A DNA stretch of 57,325 nucleotides from Myxococcota bacterium. Its GTDB lineage: Bacteria > Myxococcota_A > UBA796 > UBA2385. The position numbers were made by a program, and so were the translations under genes. Under the pieces are notes generated by a model. The model ran no database searches. It had not been told where the DNA came from and saw only the letters and a program-made list of their open reading frames with translations. The stretch is from assembly GCA_023150805.1 (NCBI GenBank), contig JAKLKF010000036.1:1-57325 (forward strand), written 5' to 3'. This document shows positions 8,445-18,055 of the stretch, piece after piece (positions within the stretch are counted from its first letter, which is position 1; each line of letters starts with the position of its first letter).

Positions 8445-10721
8445 ATGACGGGACCTGGATCGAAGCCCGCCGAGACCGCCGCAGCCGGCCCCGGCCTGCT
8501 GCCGCGCGTGGTGGACGCGCTGGTCACGACCGACGCGACGGCGGAGCAGTGCCTGGTCCTGGCCCTCGCCGAGCTCGCCCAGGCGACCGGGCACCACGGC
8601 GCCGCCCTGGTCCTGCCCGACGACGGGCAGGCCGGGCCCCCGCTGCGGTGGGGACGGCAGGACGGCGCCGTGCAGGCCGTGCCCTGCCGCCGCCGGGGGC
8701 AGCTCCGCGGGGTGCTGGAGCTGCGGGGCGCGGTCACGCCCGTCGACAGCGACGGTGACCTGACCCTCGCGGCCTGCCTGCTGGTCCAGGCCGCGCACGC
8801 CCTGCACCTGGAGCGTCGCCTGGAGGACGAGCGCACCCGCCTGGCCCTGCTCTCCGACGCCGCCTGGGAGGGCCTCCTGCTGCACGACGGCGCCCGCGTG
8901 CTGGACGCCAACCAGGCCCTGGCCTCCCTCGTCGGTCGCAGCCGGGCCGAGCTGCTGGCCGGCTCCATCTGGGACCTCGCCGCCCCCGAGGAGGCCGCCA
9001 ACATCCTGGAGCGGATCCGCTCGGGCTTCCAGGGGCGCTACCACACGCTGGTGGTGCACCGCACCGGCGAGCGCATCCCCGTGGAGATGCAGGTCCGCCA
9101 GGTGGAGGGGGTCGGCGGAGGCCCGGTGCGGCTGGTGGCGATGCGCGACATGCGCGCGGCGATGCAGGCCGAGCGGGCCCTGCGGGAGGCCGAGGAGCGC
9201 ACCCGGGCCCTGCTCGAGACGACCTACGACGGCGTGGCGGTGACCCGGGTCGCCGACGGCCGGGTGGTCGAGGCCAACGACGGCTTCGCGCGGCTCTTCG
9301 GCCGCACCCGGGAGGAGTGCATCGGCCTGTCGCCCGCCGACGTGCTCCCGGCCGAGGACGCGCGCACCGTGGCCCACCACGTCGCCGCCGGGCGCACCCA
9401 GGCCTACCAGGTCGAGGGGCGCCACCGGGACGGGCGGCGCTTCCCGCTCCAGGTGCTGGGGCGGCCGGCCACCTGGAACGGCGAGGCGGTGCGGATCACC
9501 GGCTTCCGGGACGTCTCGGCCGAGCACCAGCAGCAGGCCGAGCACCAGGCGCTGCTGGCCCAGCTCCACCACGCCCAGAAGCTCGAGTCGCTGGGCGTGA
9601 TGGCCGGCGGCATGGCCCACGACTTCAACAACCTGCTGGGCATCATCCAGGGCCACGGCGAGCTGGCCGCCCTGGCCTGCCGCGAGGACAGGGATCCCAG
9701 CGCCTTCCTGGCGCGGGTGCTGGAAGCGACCTCGCGGGCCGCCGAGCTGACCGGCAAGCTGCTGGCCTACACCGGCCGCGACGCCTACGACCTGCGCCCG
9801 CTCGACCTGGGTCGGCTGGTGCAGGACGCCGCCGGCCTGCTCCGGGCGCCCGTGGAGAAGCGAGCCGGCACGCTGCAGCTCGACCTGCCTCCGGCGCCCG
9901 TGCTGGTCTCCGGCGAGGCCAGCGGGCTGCGACAGGTGGTCCTGTCGCTGGTGACCAACGCCGCCGAGGCGCTGCCGGAGGCCGGCGGACCGGTGTGCGT
10001 GCGCCTGCGCCTGCTCCACGCCGCCCCCTCCGACGAGGAGAGCCCCGGCTACCCGGCCGAGCCGCTCCCCGCGGGCCCCTGCGCGGTGCTGGAGGTCGTC
10101 GACCCCGGCGTGGGCATCGACCCCGGCGTGAAGACCCGCATCTTCGACCCCTTCTTCACCACCAAGTTCGCCGGCCGCGGCCTGGGCCTGCCCGCCGCCC
10201 AGGGGATCGTGCGCGGCCACGGCGGCACGATCCGGGTGCACAGCACGCCCGGCCTGGGCAGCACCTTCCAGGTCTTCCTGCCCGCCTGCGCGGTCAGCCC
10301 GCCGCTGGCCCCGCCCATCCCCGCGCCAGCCTCCGCGCCCGGCCTGCGCCCCGTGGTGCTGGTCGCCGACGACGAGCCGGGGCTGCGCGAGATCGTGCGC
10401 CTCATGCTCGGCCGGATGGGCCTGGACTGCCGGGTGGCCGCGGACGGCGACGAGGCGGTGCGCCTGTTCGAGGCCGAGCGTCACCCCTTCGCGCTGGCGA
10501 TCCTCGACATCACCATGCCGGGCCGCTCGGGCATCGAGGTGCTGGCCCACGTCCGCGCGCAGGCGCCGGTGATGCCGGTGCTCCTGATCAGCGGCTACGA
10601 CGACCCCGCCGGGCTCGCGGGGCTGCAGCCCGACCCTGCGCGCGCCTTCCTGCAGAAGCCCTTCACCCTGGACCGGCTGCGGACCGCGGTGAGGGGGCTG
10701 CTGCCCACCGCCGCCGGGTAG
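8445..10721 (+). CDS. Hybrid sensor histidine kinase: GAF-like, two PAS, HisKA, HATPase, receiver
   Basis: The protein has 758 residues. A GAF-like region (about 15-125) is followed by two PAS domains (about 132-237 and 253-360). The HisKA motif MAHDFNN gives phospho-accepting H392, and the ATPase domain has the N box LVTNAAEAL and G boxes (PGVGI, GRGLGLP). The C-terminal receiver (about 634-758) has acidic pair 642-643, phospho-accepting D688 in ILDITMPG and K738 in LQKPF. No transmembrane segment is seen, so it probably senses a cytoplasmic signal. The ATG at 8445 was chosen over an upstream in-frame ATG because AGGGGGAG precedes it. It ends 180 bp before nqrA, so it may regulate or be influenced by respiration. 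Confidence 0.92.
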   Translation: MTGPGSKPAETAAAGPGLLPRVVDALVTTDATAEQCLVLALAELAQATGHHGAALVLPDDGQAGPPLRWGRQDGAVQAVPCRRRGQLRGVLELRGAVTPVDSDGDLTLAACLLVQAAHALHLERRLEDERTRLALLSDAAWEGLLLHDGARVLDANQALASLVGRSRAELLAGSIWDLAAPEEAANILERIRSGFQGRYHTLVVHRTGERIPVEMQVRQVEGVGGGPVRLVAMRDMRAAMQAERALREAEERTRALLETTYDGVAVTRVADGRVVEANDGFARLFGRTREECIGLSPADVLPAEDARTVAHHVAAGRTQAYQVEGRHRDGRRFPLQVLGRPATWNGEAVRITGFRDVSAEHQQQAEHQALLAQLHHAQKLESLGVMAGGMAHDFNNLLGIIQGHGELAALACREDRDPSAFLARVLEATSRAAELTGKLLAYTGRDAYDLRPLDLGRLVQDAAGLLRAPVEKRAGTLQLDLPPAPVLVSGEASGLRQVVLSLVTNAAEALPEAGGPVCVRLRLLHAAPSDEESPGYPAEPLPAGPCAVLEVVDPGVGIDPGVKTRIFDPFFTTKFAGRGLGLPAAQGIVRGHGGTIRVHSTPGLGSTFQVFLPACAVSPPLAPPIPAPASAPGLRPVVLVADDEPGLREIVRLMLGRMGLDCRVAADGDEAVRLFEAERHPFALAILDITMPGRSGIEVLAHVRAQAPVMPVLLISGYDDPAGLAGLQPDPARAFLQKPFTLDRLRTAVRGLLPTAAG

Positions 10722-10901
10722 GTCCGCGCGACAGCGACAACGAGTCGCACGCCGCGGCGCCAGCGGGACCGCGGTCGGGGCGGTCCGGACGCAAGAAGGA
10801 CGTCAAGGCAGCCCAAGGCGCCAGAGCTTCTATTAGACTCCGCGTCCCTCTCCTGCCCGCCCCTCCCCGGGGGCAGCACACCCCAACAGGACGCAGTCAC
10901 G

Positions 10902-12284
10902 ATGCGAGTCGTCCAACTCCGCAAGGGCCTCGACCTGCCGCTCGCCGGAGGCCCGGCCCAGCAGGTGCATGCCGCCCCCCCCGTCGGGCAGGTCGGCCTG
11001 CTCGCCGCCGACTTCCCGGGAATGAAGAGCCGGCTGCTGGTGCGCCCGGGTGAGCAGGTGCGGCGCGGCCAGCGCCTGTTCGAGGACCGCAAGACCCCCG
11101 GCGTGTACCACACCGCCCCGGCGGCCGGTCGTGTCGCCCACATCCACCGCGGCGAGCGGCGCGTGCTCCAGAGCGTGGTGATCGAGCTCTCCGAGGCCGA
11201 GAAGGCCGGGCAGCCCGACGCGGTCGAGCACCAGCCCTTCGCCGCCTGGGACGGCACGGCGGCGGGCGCCCTGAAGGGGGACCAGGTCCGCGCGCTGCTG
11301 CTCGAGTCCGGCCTGTGGACGGCCTTCCGCACCCGGCCGCACGGGCGCACGCCGGCGGCCAGCGACAAGCCGGCCGTGCTGCTGGTGCCCGCCATCGACA
11401 CCCGCCCGCTGGCGGCCTCGCCCGAGGTCGTGCTGCAGGACCGGCTGCCCGATCTCCACGCCGGCCTGCAGGCGCTGTCGACCCTGTGCGAGGGCCCCTG
11501 CCACCTGGTGCGCGCCAAGGGCTCACGCATCGACGCCGGGCCCGCCACCCGCTTCCAGGTCAGCGAGTTCAGCGGGCCCCACCCCGCGGGGTTGCCGGGC
11601 ACCCACCTGCACTTCCTCGACCCGGTCCACCGCCACCGGGTCGCGTGGATCATCGGCTACCAGGACGTCGTGGCCCTGGGCGCGCTGGTCCGGACCGGGC
11701 GGCTGGACGTCGAGCGCGTCGTGTCCCTGGCCGGCCCGCCGGTCAAGGAGCCGCGGCTGCTGCGCACCCGCCTGGGCGCCGACCTGGGCCAGCTCACCGC
11801 CGGCCAGCTCGGCGCCGGCGAGCTGCGGGTGATCTCGGGGGACGTGCTCGCCGGACGCACGGCCGCGGGCGCGGCCCACGCCTTCCTGGGCCGCTACCAC
11901 GTGCAGGTCTCGGTGCTGGCCGAGCAGCGCGAGCGGGAGCTGTTCGGCTGGCTGCGCCCCGGAGCCGACCGCTTCTCGAACATCCCCGTCTACCTGGGCA
12001 ACCTGCTGCGGAGCCGGAAGTTCGCCATGGGCACCACGACCTGGGGCGAGGAGCGGACCATGGTCCCCATCGGCCTGTACGAGCGCGTGATGCCGCTGGA
12101 CATCGAGCCCACCTTCCTGCTGCGGGCGCTGCAGGCGGGTGACATCGAGCAGGCCGAGGCGCTGGGCTGCCTGGAGCTGGACGAAGAGGACCTGGCCCTC
12201 TGCACCTTCGCGTGCGCCAACAAGATCGACCACCAGGGAGCGCTGCGCGACATGCTCGACGCCATCTGGAAGGAGGGCGCATGA
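10902..12284 (+). CDS. nqrA: Na+-translocating NADH:quinone reductase subunit A
   Basis: The 460-residue protein matches NqrA in length and in order within an nqr operon. NqrA is the peripheral cytoplasmic subunit of the sodium-pumping NADH:ubiquinone reductase and helps form the quinone site. It opens the operon nqrABCDEF-apbE-nqrM. The 180 bp before it hold no gene. TATTAG at 10831-10836 is a possible -10 element about 65 bp upstream of the ATG. The stop overlaps the nqrB start (ATGA). Confidence 0.93.
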   Translation: MRVVQLRKGLDLPLAGGPAQQVHAAPPVGQVGLLAADFPGMKSRLLVRPGEQVRRGQRLFEDRKTPGVYHTAPAAGRVAHIHRGERRVLQSVVIELSEAEKAGQPDAVEHQPFAAWDGTAAGALKGDQVRALLLESGLWTAFRTRPHGRTPAASDKPAVLLVPAIDTRPLAASPEVVLQDRLPDLHAGLQALSTLCEGPCHLVRAKGSRIDAGPATRFQVSEFSGPHPAGLPGTHLHFLDPVHRHRVAWIIGYQDVVALGALVRTGRLDVERVVSLAGPPVKEPRLLRTRLGADLGQLTAGQLGAGELRVISGDVLAGRTAAGAAHAFLGRYHVQVSVLAEQRERELFGWLRPGADRFSNIPVYLGNLLRSRKFAMGTTTWGEERTMVPIGLYERVMPLDIEPTFLLRALQAGDIEQAEALGCLELDEEDLALCTFACANKIDHQGALRDMLDAIWKEGA

Positions 12285-13492
12285 AGGCGCTCCGCGACCT
12301 GCTCGACAAGCAGGCCCACCTCTTCGAGAAGGGCGGCCCGCTGGAGCGCCTGCACCCGGTCTGGGAGGCGCAGGACACCATCCTCTACACCCCGGGCCTG
12401 GTCACGCGCGCGGGCGCCCACGTGCGCGACGCGCTGGACCAGAAGCGCATGATGATCGTGGTGGTCGTCGGCCTGCTGCCGGCGATGGCGATGGCCATGT
12501 ACAACACGGGCCTGCAGGCGCTCCTGGCGATCAGCCGCGGGGCCGCGCCCCTGGACGACCTGCAGATGGCGGTCTGGAGCGCCCTGGGGCTGGCCAACGA
12601 CCCGGGAAACCTGCTGTCCTGCGTGGTCTTCGGCGCCCTCTACTTCCTGCCCGTCTACGCCGTGACGCTGGCGGCGGGCGGCGCGGCCGAGGTGGTCTTC
12701 GCCATCGTGCGGCGCCACCCGGTGACCGAGGGCTTCCTGGTCACCAGCGCCCTGTTCCCGCTCGTCCTGCCGGCGACCATCCCCCTGTGGCAGGTGGCGC
12801 TGGGCATCACCTTCGGCGTGGTGCTGGGCAAGGAGGTCTTCGGCGGGGTGGGCATGAACATCTTCAACCCCGCCCTGGTGGGTCGTGCCTTCCTCTTCTT
12901 CGCCTACCCGGCCCAGATCTCGGGCGACCAGGTCTGGATCGCGGCGGCGACGAAGGGCGTGGACGGCCTGAGCGGCGCCACGGCCCTGGCCAAGGCCGCC
13001 GAGAGCGGGCAGCCGGGCGTCGACCTGCTCCATGCCTTCCTGGGCTTGATGCCGGGCTCGATGGGGGAGACCTCGACGCTGGCGATCCTGCTGGGCGCCG
13101 TCGTGCTGATCGTCACGCAGGTCGGCTCCTGGCGCACCATGGTCGGCGTCTCGCTGGGCACCGTCGTGATGGCCAGCCTGCTCAACCTGGTCGGCAGCGA
13201 CAGCAACCCGATGTTCGCCCTGCCGTTCTGGTGGCACATGGTCCTGGGCGGCTGGGCCCTGGGCGCGGTCTTCATGGCCACCGACCCGGTCAGCTCGGCC
13301 TTCAGCGCCACGGGCAAGCTCTTCTACGGCGCGGGCATCGGCGTCCTGGTGGTGCTGATCCGCGTGGTCAACCCGGCCTACCCCGAGGGCATGATGCTCG
13401 CGATCCTGTTCATGAACATGTTCGCGCCGCTCATCGACCACTTCGTGGTCAAGGCCAACATCCGGCGGAGGGTGGCGCGCCGTGTCGCATAG
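12281..13492 (+). CDS. nqrB: Na+-NQR subunit B, covalent flavoprotein membrane subunit
   Basis: The 403-residue multi-span membrane protein carries the flavinylation motif DGLSGATALA, with T234 expected to bear a covalently attached FMN placed by ApbE. NqrB also binds riboflavin and is central to sodium translocation. The start is the ATG in the ATGA overlap with nqrA, preceded by AAGGAGGG. Residues 1-55 form the cytoplasmic N-terminal region before the first helix, as usual for the family. Confidence 0.95.
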   Translation: MKALRDLLDKQAHLFEKGGPLERLHPVWEAQDTILYTPGLVTRAGAHVRDALDQKRMMIVVVVGLLPAMAMAMYNTGLQALLAISRGAAPLDDLQMAVWSALGLANDPGNLLSCVVFGALYFLPVYAVTLAAGGAAEVVFAIVRRHPVTEGFLVTSALFPLVLPATIPLWQVALGITFGVVLGKEVFGGVGMNIFNPALVGRAFLFFAYPAQISGDQVWIAAATKGVDGLSGATALAKAAESGQPGVDLLHAFLGLMPGSMGETSTLAILLGAVVLIVTQVGSWRTMVGVSLGTVVMASLLNLVGSDSNPMFALPFWWHMVLGGWALGAVFMATDPVSSAFSATGKLFYGAGIGVLVVLIRVVNPAYPEGMMLAILFMNMFAPLIDHFVVKANIRRRVARRVA

Positions 13493-14255
13493 CAACGCCT
13501 ACATCGTCGGCTTCGCCGCCGCCGTCTGCGTGGTCTGCTCGATCTTCGTCGCCGGCTCGGCCGTCGCGCTCAAGGATCGGCAGGAGGCCAACAAGGTCCT
13601 GGACCGCCAGAAGAACGTGCTGGCGGTCGCCGGACACCTGCCGGAGCCGGCCACGGCCCAGGCGGTGCAGACCAGCTTCTCGCAGTACATCCGGCCCAAG
13701 GTCGTGGACCTGGAGACGGGCGCCTACGTGGAAGACGCCGACGTCGCCACCTTCGACCAGCGGGAGCGCCGCGACGACCCGGCCACCAGCAAGGCCGCGC
13801 CGTCGGGCAACCCCGCCAAGGTGCAGCGCCTGCCCGACCAGGGCCTGGTCTACCAGGTGGTGGACGGGGAACAGGTGGAGATGCTCATCCTGCCGGTCGA
13901 GGGCAAGGGCCTGTGGTCCACGCTCTACGGCTTCCTGGCCCTGGCGCCCGACGGCACGACGATCAAGGGGCTCACCTTCTACGAGCACGCCGAGACGCCG
14001 GGCCTGGGCGGCGAGGTCGACAACCCGCGCTGGAAGGCGCTGTGGGTCGGCCGCAAGGCGCTCGACGACAAGGGTGAGCCCGCCATCGAGGTCATCAAGG
14101 GCGCGGCGGGCCCGGCGGCCGAGGACCCCCACCGCGTCGACGGCCTGTCGGGGGCGACCCTGACGGCGCGCGGCGTGACCCACCTGATGAAGTTCTGGCT
14201 CGGCGACGACGGCTGGGGCCCGTACCTGGACCGCGTGCGCGGCGGAGGTGCCTGA
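13482..14255 (+). CDS. nqrC: Na+-NQR subunit C, periplasmic covalent FMN subunit
   Basis: The 257-residue protein has one N-terminal transmembrane helix (about 7-29) and a soluble periplasmic domain ending in the flavinylation motif DGLSGATLT, with T226 as the expected FMN-linked residue. The GTG start overlaps the end of nqrB by 11 bases. The C-terminus runs into nqrD through TGATG, so translation is probably coupled. Confidence 0.95.
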   Translation: MSHSNAYIVGFAAAVCVVCSIFVAGSAVALKDRQEANKVLDRQKNVLAVAGHLPEPATAQAVQTSFSQYIRPKVVDLETGAYVEDADVATFDQRERRDDPATSKAAPSGNPAKVQRLPDQGLVYQVVDGEQVEMLILPVEGKGLWSTLYGFLALAPDGTTIKGLTFYEHAETPGLGGEVDNPRWKALWVGRKALDDKGEPAIEVIKGAAGPAAEDPHRVDGLSGATLTARGVTHLMKFWLGDDGWGPYLDRVRGGGA

Positions 14256-14878
14256 TGGTCAAGCGCGACAGCAAGATCCTGCTGGACCCCATCTTCGAGA
14301 ACAACCCCATCGGCGTGCAGGTGCTGGGCATCTGCTCGGCCCTGGCGGTCACGACCAAGCTGGAGACGGCGCTGGTCATGAGCGTGGCCCTGACGGCGGT
14401 CACGGCCTTCTCGAACGTCTCGGTCAGCCTGATCCGCAACCAGATCCCGCCCAGCATCCGCATCATCGTGCAGCTCACGATCATCGCCTCGCTGGTCATC
14501 GTGACCGACCAGATCCTGCGGGCCTTCGTCTTCGACGTGGCCAAGCAGCTCTCGGTCTTCGTCGGCCTGATCATCACGAACTGCATCGTGATGGGCCGGG
14601 CCGAGGGCTTCGCGATGCAGAACCCGCCCAAGGAGAGCTTCATCGACGGGCTGGGCAACGGCGCCGGCTACAGCGTGGTGCTGCTGGGCGTCGCCGCCGT
14701 GCGCGAGCTGTTCGGCTCGGGCAGCCTGTTCGGCTTCACCCTGTTGACCCCGGTCACCCAGGGCGGCTGGTACACCCCCAACGGCCTGATGCTGCTGGCG
14801 CCGGGCGCCTTCTTCATCATCGCCATGGGCATCTGGGCGCTGCGCACCTGGAAGCCCCACCTCGTCGAGGCGGAGTAG
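14255..14878 (+). CDS. nqrD: Na+-NQR subunit D, integral membrane subunit
   Basis: The 207-residue protein has six hydrophobic segments and is of the NqrD/RnfE family. Conserved traits include [16 protein letters not shown] at the N-terminus and the [11 protein letters not shown] loop. Together with NqrE it forms the inverted-repeat pair that holds a 2Fe-2S centre and lines the ion path. Its ATG overlaps the nqrC stop, and it ends 2 bases before the nqrE start. Confidence 0.95.
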   Translation: MVKRDSKILLDPIFENNPIGVQVLGICSALAVTTKLETALVMSVALTAVTAFSNVSVSLIRNQIPPSIRIIVQLTIIASLVIVTDQILRAFVFDVAKQLSVFVGLIITNCIVMGRAEGFAMQNPPKESFIDGLGNGAGYSVVLLGVAAVRELFGSGSLFGFTLLTPVTQGGWYTPNGLMLLAPGAFFIIAMGIWALRTWKPHLVEAE

Positions 14879-14880
14879 CC

Positions 14881-15498
14881 ATGCTCGAGCACCTCCTCTC
14901 CCTGATGGTCAAGGCGACCTTCGTCGAGAACATGGCCCTGGCCTTCTTCCTGGGCATGTGCTCCTTCCTGGCCGTCTCCAAGAAGGTCGACACGGCCATC
15001 GGCCTGGGCGCCGCCGTCATCTTCGTGCTCGGCATCACCTGCCCCATCAACTACCTGATGTACGCCTACCTGCTGCAGGAGGGGGCGATGGCCTGGATCC
15101 ACCCGGCGATGGCCGAGGTGGACCTGTCCTTCCTGACCTTTCTGTCCTTCATCGGCAGCATCGCGGCGATGACCCAGATCGTCGAGATGGCGCTCGATCG
15201 CTACGCGCCCAACCTGTACAACGCGCTCGGCGTGTTCCTGCCGCTCATCGCGGTGAACTGCGCCATCCTGGGCGCCGCGCTCTTCCTGGTGGAGCGCAGC
15301 TACGGGCTGGCCGAGAGCACGGTCTTCGGGCTGGGCTCGGGCGTGGGCTGGGCGATGGCCATCGTCGCCCTGGCCGCCATCCGCGAGCGCATGAAGTACA
15401 GCAACGTGCCCGCAGGTCTGCGCGGCCTGGGCATCACCTTCGTGTTGACGGGCCTGATGGCCATCGGCTTCATGGCTTTCGCCGGCATCCAGCTCTAG
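14881..15498 (+). CDS. nqrE: Na+-NQR subunit E, integral membrane subunit
   Basis: The 205-residue polytopic protein of the NqrE/RnfA family has the cysteine-containing segment GITCPINY, which together with a cysteine of NqrD supplies ligands for the intramembrane Fe-S centre. NqrM encoded downstream is the maturation factor expected to deliver that iron. The ATG at 14881 lies two bases after the nqrD stop. Confidence 0.95.
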   Translation: MLEHLLSLMVKATFVENMALAFFLGMCSFLAVSKKVDTAIGLGAAVIFVLGITCPINYLMYAYLLQEGAMAWIHPAMAEVDLSFLTFLSFIGSIAAMTQIVEMALDRYAPNLYNALGVFLPLIAVNCAILGAALFLVERSYGLAESTVFGLGSGVGWAMAIVALAAIRERMKYSNVPAGLRGLGITFVLTGLMAIGFMAFAGIQL

Positions 15499-15508
15499 GA
15501 GCATCCCG

Positions 15509-16732
15509 ATGCAGACCGTCCTCCTCGGCGTGCTGATGTTCACCCTGGTCGTGCTGGCCCTGGTGCTGGTGCTGATGGTGGCCCGCAGCAAGCTGGTCAA
15601 CATGTCGGCCATCACCATCGGCATCAACGACGATCCCAAGCTGGCCATCACCACGCCCGCCGGCGGCACCCTGCTCAACACGCTCGCCAACAACGGCATC
15701 TTCATCCCCTCGGCCTGCGGCGGGAAGGGGAGCTGCGGCGTCTGCAAGGTCCACGTGCACGAGGGGGGCGGCGCGCTCCTGCCGACCGAGGCGAGCCACG
15801 TCAGCCGCGGCGAGGCCCGCAAGGGCGTGCGCCTGGCCTGCCAGCTCAAGTGCAAGGACAGCATGAAGATCGAGCTGGAGCCCGAGTTCCTGAGCATCCG
15901 CAAGTGGCGGTGCAAGGTCCGCTCCAACCGCAACGTCGCCACCTTCATCAAGGAGCTGGTCCTCGAGCTGCCCGCGGGCGAGACCGTGCCCTTCCGCGCG
16001 GGCGGCTACATCCAGATCGAGTGCCCGCCCCACGTCGCCGAGTACAAGAACTTCCTCATCGAGGACAAGTACCGGGAGGACTGGGACAAGTTCGACATGT
16101 GGCGCTACGTCTCCAAGGTCGAGGAGGACGTCACCCGCGCCTACTCGATGGCGAACTACCCCGAAGAGCACGACATCATCATGCTCAACGTGCGCATCGC
16201 CTCGCCGCCGCCGCGGGCGCCCGAGGGCACGCCTCCGGGCAAGATGAGCAGCTTCATCTTCAACCTCAAGCCCGGCGACGAGGTGACCATCTCCGGTCCC
16301 TACGGCGAGTTCTTCGCCCGCGAGACGGAGAACGAGATGTGCTTCATCGGCGGCGGCGCGGGCATGGCGCCGATGCGCAGCCACATCTTCGACCAGCTCA
16401 AGCGCCTGTCCAGCAAGCGCAAGATCACCTTCTGGTACGGCGCCCGGTCCCTGCGCGAGGCCTACTACGTCGACCACTTCGACAAGCTGGCCAAGGACAA
16501 CCCCAACTTCCAGTGGTTCCTGGCCCTGTCCGAGCCGATGCCCGAGGACGAGTGGACCGGCCCGGTGGGCTTCATCCACCAGGTCGCCCACGACCTGTAC
16601 CTGTCCAAGCACGACGCGCCCGAGGACATCGAGTACTACCTCTGCGGGCCCCCGCCGATGATCGCCGCCGTCAAGAAGATGCTGGGCGACCTGGGCGTGG
16701 AGCCCGAGAACATCATGCTGGACGAGTTCTGA
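15509..16732 (+). CDS. nqrF: Na+-NQR subunit F, NADH dehydrogenase with 2Fe-2S and FAD
   Basis: The 407-residue protein has one N-terminal helix (about 4-25), then a plant-type ferredoxin domain with cluster ligands C70, C76, C79 and C111 ([12 protein letters not shown] and LACQLK). An FAD domain (RAYSMANY) and an NADH-binding domain ending LDEF follow. This is the electron entry point of the complex. AGGAG precedes the ATG at 15509. Confidence 0.96.
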   Translation: MQTVLLGVLMFTLVVLALVLVLMVARSKLVNMSAITIGINDDPKLAITTPAGGTLLNTLANNGIFIPSACGGKGSCGVCKVHVHEGGGALLPTEASHVSRGEARKGVRLACQLKCKDSMKIELEPEFLSIRKWRCKVRSNRNVATFIKELVLELPAGETVPFRAGGYIQIECPPHVAEYKNFLIEDKYREDWDKFDMWRYVSKVEEDVTRAYSMANYPEEHDIIMLNVRIASPPPRAPEGTPPGKMSSFIFNLKPGDEVTISGPYGEFFARETENEMCFIGGGAGMAPMRSHIFDQLKRLSSKRKITFWYGARSLREAYYVDHFDKLAKDNPNFQWFLALSEPMPEDEWTGPVGFIHQVAHDLYLSKHDAPEDIEYYLCGPPPMIAAVKKMLGDLGVEPENIMLDEF

Positions 16733-16736
16733 GGAC

Positions 16737-17837
16737 GTGACGGGCCCCGCGGGTCCCCCGACTCCGACGGCGCCCCCGAGCCTCTCGGGCCGCGTGCTCC
16801 CCGCGCTGTTCCTGGCGGCCCTGTTCGGCGCCCTGTGGCTGCGACGGCCACCCGAGGCACCCCCGCCTCCCCCGGACCCCGCGACGACGGGCCTGCGCCT
16901 GTCGGGCCTGACCATGGGCACGACCTGGCACGCGACCGTGTCGGGCCCCGCCGACGGCGCCCGCGCCCACCAGGCCGTGCAGGCCGCGCTCGACGCGGTC
17001 GACGCGCGGATGTCCACCTACAAGCCAGAGTCCGAGCTGTCGGTACTGAACCGGGCGCCCGGCGGCCAGGACCTGCCGGTGAGCCCGGAGCTGGCCCAGG
17101 TCCTGGCGATCGCGCTGGAGGTGGGGCGCGAGAGCGGCGGCACCTTCGACGTCACGGTCAAGAGCCTGGTCGACGCCTGGGGCTTCGGGCCACCCGACGC
17201 GCCCTCACAGGCGCCGCCCGAGGAGCAGCTCGCCCGCATGCGCCTGCTGGTCGGGCCCGACCAGCTCCGGCTCGACCCGGCGGCCTCCACGGTGCGCAAG
17301 GCCAGCGACGGGGTGCAGGTCGACCTCTCGGCCGTCGCCAAGGGGCACGGGGTCGACCGGGCCTTCGAGGCGCTCGCCGCCCTGGGCTACGCCGACCTCA
17401 TGGTGGAGGTCGGCGGCGAGGTGCGGGCGCGGGGGCAGAACCCCGACGGCCAGCCCTGGCGCGTCGGCGTGGAGCGCCCCGACGGAGACGGCGGCGTCCT
17501 GCAGGCCGTCGCGCTGCCCGACGGCGCCATGGCCACCTCCGGCGACTACCGCAACTACCGCGAGGTCGACGGCCAGCGGATCAGCCACACCATCGACCCC
17601 CGCACCGGCCGCCCGATCACCCACGGCCTGGCGTCGGTCAGCGTGCTGCAGCCCTCCTGCGCCTGGGCCGACGCCTGGGCCACCGCGCTGAACGTGCTGG
17701 GGCCGGTGGACGGCCCGGCCCTCGCGCAGGCCCAGGGCCTGCCCGCCCTGTTCGTGGTCCGGCAGGGTACATCCTTCTCCACCACCCACAGCGCCACCTG
17801 GCCGACCCCGCTGCCGGCCCCCGCGGAGTCCCCGTGA
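16737..17837 (+). CDS. apbE: FAD:protein FMN transferase
   Basis: The 366-residue ApbE-family enzyme splits FAD and attaches FMN to threonine in the flavinylation motif of NqrB and NqrC. Signatures are MGTTWHA, MSTYKPESELS, VDLSAVAKGHGVD, GDYRNYR and HTIDPRTGRP near the C-terminus. An N-terminal hydrophobic segment (about 20-37) anchors it to the periplasmic face, where NqrC is flavinylated. The GTG start lies 4 bases after the nqrF stop, and GAGGA of that stop region serves as ribosome binding site. Its stop overlaps the nqrM start (GTGA). Confidence 0.95.
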   Translation: MTGPAGPPTPTAPPSLSGRVLPALFLAALFGALWLRRPPEAPPPPPDPATTGLRLSGLTMGTTWHATVSGPADGARAHQAVQAALDAVDARMSTYKPESELSVLNRAPGGQDLPVSPELAQVLAIALEVGRESGGTFDVTVKSLVDAWGFGPPDAPSQAPPEEQLARMRLLVGPDQLRLDPAASTVRKASDGVQVDLSAVAKGHGVDRAFEALAALGYADLMVEVGGEVRARGQNPDGQPWRVGVERPDGDGGVLQAVALPDGAMATSGDYRNYREVDGQRISHTIDPRTGRPITHGLASVSVLQPSCAWADAWATALNVLGPVDGPALAQAQGLPALFVVRQGTSFSTTHSATWPTPLPAPAESP

Positions 17838-18022
17838 CCGCCACCCTGATCGCCACCGCCGTCTTCATGGGAGGCGCCATGGCCCTGATGGCGCTGGGCG
17901 TCATGCTCGGCCGCCCGGCGCTCAAGGGCTCCTGCGGCGGCAAGAACGCCGAGTGCGTCTGCTCGGCCTTCGACCGCCTGAAGTGCCGGACCCGCAAGCT
18001 GGCCGGCGCGCACGAGCACTGA
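17834..18022 (+). CDS. nqrM: NqrM, Na+-NQR maturation protein
   Basis: This 62-residue protein has one N-terminal transmembrane helix and then the sequence KGSCGG followed by three more cysteines (C34, C41, C43, C51). That is the form of NqrM (old DUF539), which is needed to load iron into the NqrD/NqrE centre. It starts at GTG 17834 in a GTGA overlap with apbE. Because it is short and starts at GTG it could easily be missed, but position and KGSCGG make the call firm. Confidence 0.92.
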   Translation: MTATLIATAVFMGGAMALMALGVMLGRPALKGSCGGKNAECVCSAFDRLKCRTRKLAGAHEH

Positions 18023-18043
18023 GCCGCCGGCGCGCGCCGGCTC
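18021..18043. terminator. GC-rich hairpin at the end of the nqr operon
   Basis: GAGCC at 18021-18025 pairs with GGCTC at 18039-18043 around a CCGGCGCGCGCCGG palindrome. It begins at the nqrM stop codon and lies between convergent genes (nqrM and the arylsulfotransferase-like gene). No U tract is present, so termination is inferred from hairpin strength and position. Confidence 0.5.
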
Positions 18044-18055
18044 CGCGCCCACGGG

